A DNA stretch of 19,630 nt from a bacterium (GTDB lineage Bacteria; Chloroflexota; Dormibacteria; Aeolococcales; Bog-877), in the NCBI GenBank assembly GCA_021844355.1, contig JAKBTP010000229.1, forward strand, positions 1-19,630. Direction: 5' to 3'. This document shows, one piece after another, positions 14,243 to 19,630 of this stretch (the first letter of the stretch is position 1; the number at the start of each line of letters is the position of its first letter). The notes under the pieces are model-generated. The model made no database searches. It was not told the DNA's origin and saw only the letters and a list, made by a program, of their open reading frames with translations. The translations under genes and the position numbers were made by a program.

Positions 14243-14749
14243 ATGAGCGGCCAGCGAGCCATCTACCTGGTCCGTCACGCCGTCGCCGGCGAGCGGGGGG
14301 CCTTCGCCGGGCCGGATCCCCTGCGGCCACTGACCGCCACCGGCTGGCGTCAGGCCCTCGCCTTGGCGGACGTGCTGGTCCCGGCCGGGGTGAGGAGGTA
14401 CGTTTCCAGCCCCACGGTTCGCTGTCGCGACACCTTGATCCCAGCCGCCCACGCCGCCGCCCTGGAGATTGAGGACGAGCCCCTTCTCTTCGAGGACCAG
14501 GAGCCGTCCGGCCCCAAGGAGGCGCGCGAGCGGCTCCTCCAGCTCCTGGGGAAGGGGCCGGGGCCGGTCACCATCTGCACCCACGGAAACCTGATGCTGG
14601 CCTTCGTGGAGGCAGCCGGCGGCCGTTCTCCGCGCTGTCCCAAGGGCGGGGTGTGGCGCCTGGAGGTTGACCAAGGCGGCGATGGGTGGGCCAGCCCGCT
14701 GTACCTCGGGCGGCTGGACCCGCAACAGCTGAGCTGGCGGGCGGAGTGA
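14243..14749 (+). CDS. sixA: SixA-like histidine phosphatase
   Basis: The 168-residue protein belongs to the histidine phosphatase (RHG) superfamily, short SixA branch. It begins IYLVRHAVAGERG, where the catalytic His of L-V-R-H-A forms the phosphohistidine intermediate. It continues with R-Y-V-S-S-P-T-V-R-C-R-D-T and the second active-site His in TICTHGNLML. SixA removes phosphate from histidine phosphotransfer proteins; some relatives act on small phosphoesters. The ATG at 14243 gives the normal lead; a TTG at 14228 adds five residues and is less likely. No Shine-Dalgarno is seen. The gene's GTGA overlap with phoR and its position opposite ppx-CHAD point to a role in phosphate signalling or polyphosphate metabolism. 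Family confidence is high; the substrate is unknown. Confidence 0.87.
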   Translation: MSGQRAIYLVRHAVAGERGAFAGPDPLRPLTATGWRQALALADVLVPAGVRRYVSSPTVRCRDTLIPAAHAAALEIEDEPLLFEDQEPSGPKEARERLLQLLGKGPGPVTICTHGNLMLAFVEAAGGRSPRCPKGGVWRLEVDQGGDGWASPLYLGRLDPQQLSWRAE

Positions 14750-15813
14750 CCGCGCCGGCCACCCCGGGGCCCGCCCTGGAAGGCCAGGTGCTCCGGCTCC
14801 TGACCCGCCTGGGCTCGGACGCCACCCTGGTGGTGGGGCCCGACCGCCGGGTGGTCTGGGCCAGCCCCAACGCCGCCCAGATCCTCGGGCCCGAGGGGTC
14901 TCCCACTGAGCCGCTCGAGGGAAGGAGCCTCAGCCAGGTGCTCCAGGATCCCCGGGCCGGTGAGCTGGTGGGCAGAGCACTCGCCGAGGAGGCGGTCCAG
15001 CGCGGAGAGATCGGCCATCAGGGCTGGCGGCGGGTGCTGCGCGCGGTGGTGGCTCCACTCGCTGCGGCCGACCACGGGACGCTGGCGGTGGTGATCCTCT
15101 CCGACATCACCCACGAACGCCGGCTGGGCCGCGCCCACCAGGACCTGATCGCCAACCTCTCCCACGACCTCCGCACTCCACTGGCCAGCCTGACCCTCCT
15201 GGCCGAGACCCTGAACGGCGCCGCCCGGGACGATCCCGAGGCCACCCGGCTCTTCGCCGGGCGGATCGCCGCCGAGGCCGACCGCCTCCACGGGCTGGTG
15301 GCGGGGATCCTCGACCTGGCCCGCATCGAGGCCGGGGTGGAGGAGCCCACCCTGACCGAGGTCGACCTCCTGGAGCTGGCCCACGAGGTGGTGGCCGCGC
15401 TCTCGCCCCAGGCCGAGCGCCGCCAGGTGCGGGTGGAGGTCCAGGGCTCGGCCGTCACCGCCAGCGCCGACCAGCCCCGACTGTCGCGGGCCCTCTCCAG
15501 CGTCCTGGACAACGCCATCAAGTTCAGCCACCACGGTGGCGTGGTGCAGCTGGAGGTGGGCCCTGGTGGGGGCGGGCCCCGGGTGGCGGTCCGTGACCAG
15601 GGGCGGGGGATCTCGGCCGCCACCATGGCCCGCATCTTCGACCGCTTCTACAGCGGCGACCGCTCTCGCTCGGTTCCGGGCAGCGGGCTGGGGCTCACCA
15701 TCGCCAAGGAGGCGGTCGAGCTCCAGGGGGGGGCGATCGAGGTCTCCAGCACCCCGGGTGAGGGGACCGAGGTGGTGATCTCGCTGCGGGCCCCGTCTCC
15801 CCCTGGCGGCTGA
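14746..15813 (+). CDS. phoR: PhoR-like sensor histidine kinase without membrane segments
   Basis: The 355-residue kinase would autophosphorylate on His140 and pass phosphate to the PhoB-like regulator encoded 0.7 kb downstream. Domains in order: a PAS domain (about 15-115, with TLVVGPDRRVVWASPNAA), HisKA with LIANLSHDLRTPLAS (about 133-147), and HATPase with N-box L-D-N-A-I-K-F-S, G1 VRDQGRGIS, F-box IFDRFYSGD and G2 GSGLGLTIAK. No hydrophobic helix is present, so it is probably cytosolic, unlike classical PhoR. The GTG at 14746 is chosen because it overlaps the sixA stop (GTGA) and places the PAS domain near the N-terminus. An upstream GTG/ATG in the same frame (14686) would overlap sixA by 64 bases and is rejected. 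Confidence 0.9.
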   Translation: MTAPATPGPALEGQVLRLLTRLGSDATLVVGPDRRVVWASPNAAQILGPEGSPTEPLEGRSLSQVLQDPRAGELVGRALAEEAVQRGEIGHQGWRRVLRAVVAPLAAADHGTLAVVILSDITHERRLGRAHQDLIANLSHDLRTPLASLTLLAETLNGAARDDPEATRLFAGRIAAEADRLHGLVAGILDLARIEAGVEEPTLTEVDLLELAHEVVAALSPQAERRQVRVEVQGSAVTASADQPRLSRALSSVLDNAIKFSHHGGVVQLEVGPGGGGPRVAVRDQGRGISAATMARIFDRFYSGDRSRSVPGSGLGLTIAKEAVELQGGAIEVSSTPGEGTEVVISLRAPSPPGG

Positions 15814-15822
15814 GAGGTCATC

Positions 15823-15828
15823 TACCAT
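15823..15828 (+). promoter_or_regulatory. Putative -10 element (TACCAT) for a leaderless phoU transcript
   Basis: TACCAT ends 7 bases before the TTG start of phoU in a 22-base gap. Hexamer and spacing are identical to those before ada-alkA. It may let phoU-phoB-ABC be expressed apart from sixA-phoR. A leaderless TTG start would be unusual, which lowers confidence. Confidence 0.4.
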
Positions 15829-15835
15829 CTCAACG

Positions 15836-16492
15836 TTGTCTGAGCCAGAACCGGGAAGCTTCGAGATCTCCGCCCTGCGCGACGGCGCCCGGGTGCAGGG
15901 CCAGATGGTGGCCGAGGCGGTGGCGGCGGCCATGGAGGGGCTGGCCGACCGGGACGGGGACAGGCTCCGCCGGGTGGTGGCCCGGGACCTGGAGATCAAC
16001 GAGCGCCACCGGCAGGAGCGGGAGCTGGGAATCTCCATCCTCGCCACCCATCACCCGGTCGGCGACATGCTGCACGAGGTCTTCGGCCTGCTCCTCATCG
16101 CCTCAGAGCTGGAGCGGATGGGTGACCACGCCAAGAGCTGCGCGCGCTACGCCCTGCCGCTCATCGAGCTCAGCTCCCGGCCCCGGCTGGATTCGATCCT
16201 CAGCCTGGGTCACTATGTGGAGGAGCAGGTGTCCGACATCCTCTCCTCGGTGGCCGCCGGCGACGCCCGCCGGGCCAAGGACATCGCCGAGCGGGACGAC
16301 CGCATCGACAGGATCTACCACCGGGTCTTCGACGACATGGTGGAGACCATGCGGGAACGTCCCGACTGGGCCTACGCCTGCACCAACCTGCTCCTCATCG
16401 CCCACAACCTGGAGCGGATCGCTGACCGGGTGACCAACATCGCCGAGGACCTGGTCTTCATGGACACCGGGCAGCTGGTGGAGCTCGGCTAG
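15836..16492 (+). CDS. phoU: PhoU phosphate-signalling regulator
   Basis: PhoU is a cytosolic helical-bundle protein that normally links phosphate transporter status to PhoR and restrains the Pho response. The 218-residue product shows two repeats, each with a metal-cluster motif: E-L-E-R-M-G-D-H (91-98) and N-L-E-R-I-A-D-R followed by N-I-A-E-D (191-205). Length is typical (210-240). The TTG at 15836 places F9-E10 about where PhoU proteins usually begin; no in-frame ATG or GTG fits better before Val20. It lies between the kinase and the regulator, with its TAG directly abutting the GTG of phoB. No pstSCAB gene is in the window, so here PhoU may act directly on the soluble kinase. Confidence 0.92.
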   Translation: MSEPEPGSFEISALRDGARVQGQMVAEAVAAAMEGLADRDGDRLRRVVARDLEINERHRQERELGISILATHHPVGDMLHEVFGLLLIASELERMGDHAKSCARYALPLIELSSRPRLDSILSLGHYVEEQVSDILSSVAAGDARRAKDIAERDDRIDRIYHRVFDDMVETMRERPDWAYACTNLLLIAHNLERIADRVTNIAEDLVFMDTGQLVELG

Positions 16493-17229
<737 letters not shown>

Positions 17230-17233
<4 letters not shown>

Positions 17234-18156
17234 CCCCAACTTCGGCGGTGACGCTGCGGGGGGTGACCAAGTCGTACGGACCCCGGAGGGGGGTGTTGGA
17301 CCTCGACCTGGAGGTCGCCGAGGGCGAGCTGCTGGCCGTCCTCGGCCCCAACGGGGCGGGCAAGACCACCACCGTGGAGATCATGGAGGGCTACCGCCGG
17401 CCCGACCGGGGCACCGTGCGGGTCCTGGGACTCGATCCGGTTCGCGACCGCCGGCGCTGTGTCCCCCAGCTGGGGATCATGCTCCAGGAGGGCGGTGTCT
17501 ACCCCAGCCTCTCGGTGGGCGAGGCGGTGCGCCTGTTCGCCGCCTACTTCGCGAACCCGGTGCCCCAGGGGGAGCTTCTGGAGATGGTCGGTCTCAGCGA
17601 CCGGGTGCGCTCCCGCTACCGGACCCTGTCGGGTGGAGAGCAGCAGCGGCTCTCACTGGCTCTGGCCCTGGTCGGCCGGCCCCGGTTGCTCTTCCTGGAC
17701 GAGCCCACGGCGGGGATGGACCCCAGGGCACGGCTTGTCACCTGGGAGGCGGTGCGGGAGCAGCGCCGTCGGGGGGTGACCGTGCTCCTCACCACCCACT
17801 CCATGGAGGAGGCGGAGCGGCTGGCCGACCGGGTGGCCATCATCGACCAGGGCCGGCTGGTGGCCCTGGACACCCCCGCGGCGCTGATCGGGGCCGGTGG
17901 AGGCGGTGTGGTGGAGCTGGAGACGGTGGAGGCCCTCACTCCCGAGGGGCAGGCAAAGCTCTCGGCCCTGGCTTCGGTGGAGAGGGCTCAGGAGGTGGCT
18001 CCGGCGCGGTACCTGCTGAGGACCGCCAGCCCGCCCCAGGCGCTGGTGGAGGTCGCCGCGCTGCTGCGGGACGAGGGGCCACAGGTGCTGCGGCTTAAGG
18101 TGGGCGGCGGGTCGCTGGAGGAGGTCTTCCTGAAGCTCACCGGGGACACCCATTGA
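17230..18156 (+). CDS. ABC-2 type exporter ATP-binding protein
   Basis: The 308-residue ATPase has Walker A GPNGAGKTT (39-47), Q-loop Gln86 in IMLQEGGVYPSL, signature LSGGEQQRL (133-141), Walker B LLFLDEPTAG (153-162) and switch His190 in LLTTHSMEEAERLADR. A C-terminal extension of about 85 residues (from V-V-E-L-E-T to L-E-E-V-F-L-K-L-T-G) is typical of drug- and lipid-exporter subunits of the CcmA/DrrA type. The GTG at 17230 overlaps the phoB stop, and its own TGA overlaps the TTG of the permease gene. The substrate cannot be inferred. Co-transcription with the regulator suggests shared control. Confidence 0.92.
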
Positions 18157-18899
18157 GCGGGCCCCAGCTGGCGGCGCCCTGGCCCCGGTCGCTCCGGGCC
18201 CAGCTCAGGGTGGAGCTGCTCCTCCTGCTGCGTCAGCCGGAGAACCTCCTCGTGATGCTGGTGCTGCCGGTGCTTCTCCTGGCCCTCTTCGCCGGGGCCC
18301 GCATCTTCCCCGCCGGCGCCGGGCGGCCAGCGGAATTCCTCATCCCCGGAGTGATCACGGTGGCCATCATGTCCACCGGCATGGTGACCCTGGGCATCTC
18401 CACCGCCTATCAGCGCTACTACCGGGTCCTGAAACGGCTGGGGGGCTCACCGCTCCCGAGGTTCGTCCTGGTGGCGGCCAAGGCCGGCGCGGTTCTGCTG
18501 GTGGAGGTCGGCCAGGTGGCGCTGCTGCTGGTCATCGGCCGGCTCTTCTTCGGTTGGAGTGGTGAGGTCCTGGGAGCCATCCCGCTGATGCTCCTGGGCT
18601 CGGTCTGCTTCGCCGGACTGGGGCTCACGCTGGCCGGGGCGCTGCGCGCCGAGCTGACCCTGGGCGGTGCCAACGGCCTCTACCTCCTCTTCCTCGTGGT
18701 GGGCGGGGTGGTCCTGCCCATCGACCACCTTCCCGGCTGGCTCCAGCCGGTGGCGATGGCGCTGCCCCCAGCCCTGCTCAGCTCCAGCCTTCGGGCGGCG
18801 CTGGGCTCCACCGCCGTCGCGGGTTCCACGCTCATCCTGCTGGCGGTCTGGACAGTGGTCCTGGCCGGGGCCGCCTCCCTCCTCTTCCGCTGGGAGTGA
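18153..18899 (+). CDS. ABC-2 type exporter permease
   Basis: The 248-residue membrane protein has about six hydrophobic segments: roughly residues 30-50 (VMLVLPVLLLALFAGA), 64-88, 105-130, 138-163, 170-192 and 222-244. The pattern matches the ABC-2 membrane family: a cytoplasmic N-terminal helix with R-Q-P-E-N-L, P-A-E-F-L-I-P-G-V between helices one and two, and L-K-R-L-G-G-S-P after the second. It pairs with the preceding ATPase as a half-size homodimeric exporter. The TTG at 18153 overlaps the ATPase stop (TTGA). Substrate unknown. It is the last gene of the run that begins at sixA. Confidence 0.9.
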   Translation: MSGPQLAAPWPRSLRAQLRVELLLLLRQPENLLVMLVLPVLLLALFAGARIFPAGAGRPAEFLIPGVITVAIMSTGMVTLGISTAYQRYYRVLKRLGGSPLPRFVLVAAKAGAVLLVEVGQVALLLVIGRLFFGWSGEVLGAIPLMLLGSVCFAGLGLTLAGALRAELTLGGANGLYLLFLVVGGVVLPIDHLPGWLQPVAMALPPALLSSSLRAALGSTAVAGSTLILLAVWTVVLAGAASLLFRWE

Positions 18900-18914
18900 C
18901 CACTTTGGACCTGC

Positions 18915-18920
18915 TACGGT
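18915..18920 (+). promoter_or_regulatory. Putative -10 element (TACGGT) and Shine-Dalgarno upstream of msrA
   Basis: In the 48-base gap between the permease gene and msrA, TACGGT fits the TAnnnT pattern. Transcription would begin near 18927. The leader would carry GAGGAGG (18934-18940), 7 bases before the GTG at 18948, so msrA is a Shine-Dalgarno-led gene rather than a leaderless one. Confidence 0.35.
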
Positions 18921-18947
18921 GAGACCGCCATCTGAGGAGGCCCCCAC

Positions 18948-19604
18948 GTGAACCCCTTCGCGCGCCGCCACCAGCTGCCCACCCCGGAGGAGGCGCTTCC
19001 GGGACGCCCCGAGCCCATCCCCACCGCCGACACCCACTTCGTGCTGGGGACCAGGATCCTCCCCCCCTTCCCGGAGGGGATGGAGCGGGCGGTCTTCGGG
19101 ATGGGCTGCTTCTGGGGGGCGGAGCGCCTCTTCTGGAATGCTCCCGGCGTGCACACCACGGCGGTCGGGTACGCCGGGGGGACGACCCCCAACCCCACGT
19201 ACAAGGAGGTCTGCACCGGCCTCACGGGCCACGCCGAGGTGGTCCTGGTGGTCTTCAACCCGGCCCAGTTGAGCTACGAACAGCTCCTCCGGCTCTTCTG
19301 GGAGGGGCACGACCCCACCCAGGGGATGCGCCAGGGCAACGACGTGGGGACGCAGTACCGGTCAGTCGTGCTCTGCGCGGATGGGAGCCAGGTTGAGATC
19401 GCCAAGGCCTCCCGGGCCGCCTACCAGGTGGAGTTGGATCGGGCGGGGCTGGGCCCTATCACCACCACCATCGAGGAGCTGGGGCCCCTCTACTACGCCG
19501 AGGAGTACCACCAGCAGTACCTGGCCAAGAACCCCTCCGGCTACTGCGGGTTGGGCGGGACCGGCGTCGCCTGCCCCACGGGAGTCCCTCAGGCGGCGAG
19601 CTGA
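18948..19604 (+). CDS. msrA: Peptide-methionine (S)-S-oxide reductase MsrA
   Basis: MsrA reduces the S-epimer of methionine sulfoxide in oxidised proteins, using thioredoxin. The 218-residue product has the catalytic motif G-C54-F-W-G in AVFGMGCFWGAERLFW, then GYAGG, N-P-T-Y-K-E-V-C-T-G, G-H-A-E-V-V, H-D-P-T-Q and YYAEEYHQQYL. Resolving cysteines Cys200 (GYCGLGG) and Cys209 (V-A-C-P) sit as Cys198 and Cys206 do in E. coli MsrA, so a three-cysteine mechanism is expected. The N-terminal segment of about 45 residues (with R-H-Q-L-P-T-P-E-E-A-L-P-G-R) is also the E. coli-type form, not an unusual extension. The GTG at 18948 is supported by GAGGAGG upstream. No msrB is visible before the window ends. 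Confidence 0.96.
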   Translation: MNPFARRHQLPTPEEALPGRPEPIPTADTHFVLGTRILPPFPEGMERAVFGMGCFWGAERLFWNAPGVHTTAVGYAGGTTPNPTYKEVCTGLTGHAEVVLVVFNPAQLSYEQLLRLFWEGHDPTQGMRQGNDVGTQYRSVVLCADGSQVEIAKASRAAYQVELDRAGLGPITTTIEELGPLYYAEEYHQQYLAKNPSGYCGLGGTGVACPTGVPQAAS

Positions 19605-19630
19605 GAGCGCACCTCCAGGTGGCCGGGAAC

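Noticed and set aside
14686..14745. Longer N-terminus for the PhoR-like kinase
   Set aside because: It would overlap sixA by 64 bases; the GTGA junction at 14746 is the usual arrangement here.
18948..19080. N-terminal extension of MsrA as a novel domain
   Set aside because: The same lead segment is present in E. coli-type MsrA.
19611..19622. CACCTCCAGGTG after msrA as a terminator
   Set aside because: Arms of 5 bp with a 2-base loop and no T-tract; the window ends too soon to judge.

Overview
The window is a gene-dense bacterial chromosome segment of very high G+C content (about 70% by eye) with GTG and TTG starts, many 1-8 base gene overlaps and almost no non-coding DNA. I see no transposase, integrase, phage gene, CRISPR array, tRNA or rRNA. 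The gene set suggests a free-living terrabacterial lineage: a Ycf45/SpoIIIAA-type ATPase with a C-terminal R3H domain, tmk next to a DarA/PstA-type cyclic-di-AMP receptor, a MoxR-DUF58-transglutaminase operon, and a soluble PhoR-PhoU-PhoB set. Candidatus Dormibacterota (AD3), another Chloroflexota relative or a deep actinobacterial relative would all fit. This placement is inference only.

Layout from left to right. (1) Positions 1-1935: a DNA-alkylation repair pair in divergent orientation, an O6-methylguanine methyltransferase cut by the window edge (minus strand) and an Ada/AraC/AlkA three-part fusion (plus strand). A perfect 7-bp inverted repeat lies between them. (2) 1965-3005: a tandem GNAT-like protein. 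(3) 3144-5691: an operon of R3H-AAA ATPase, thymidylate kinase and cyclic-di-AMP receptor. (4) 5776-11069: MoxR ATPase, DUF58 protein, membrane transglutaminase and metallo-beta-lactamase-fold hydrolase. (5) 11041-14054 on the minus strand: Ppx/GppA phosphatase, CHAD protein and a ThiO-like oxidase, in that transcription order. (6) 14243-18899 on the plus strand, divergent from block 5: SixA-like histidine phosphatase, membrane-free PhoR-like kinase, PhoU, PhoB-like regulator, and a two-gene ABC-2 exporter. (7) 18948-19604: MsrA.

The most interesting part is 11-19 kb. Two back-to-back operons join polyphosphate-related proteins (Ppx, CHAD) to a phosphohistidine phosphatase and a complete cytosolic PhoR-PhoU-PhoB circuit, with no Pst transporter in view. 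The region between them carries inverted repeats. This may be an intracellular phosphate or polyphosphate sensing and homeostasis module, but that is a hypothesis.

A second theme is promoter layout. Several TAnnnT -10-like hexamers end 6-7 bases before a start codon (ada-alkA, phoU, thiO and a small ORF ahead of the R3H ATPase). This suggests that leaderless transcripts are common here.
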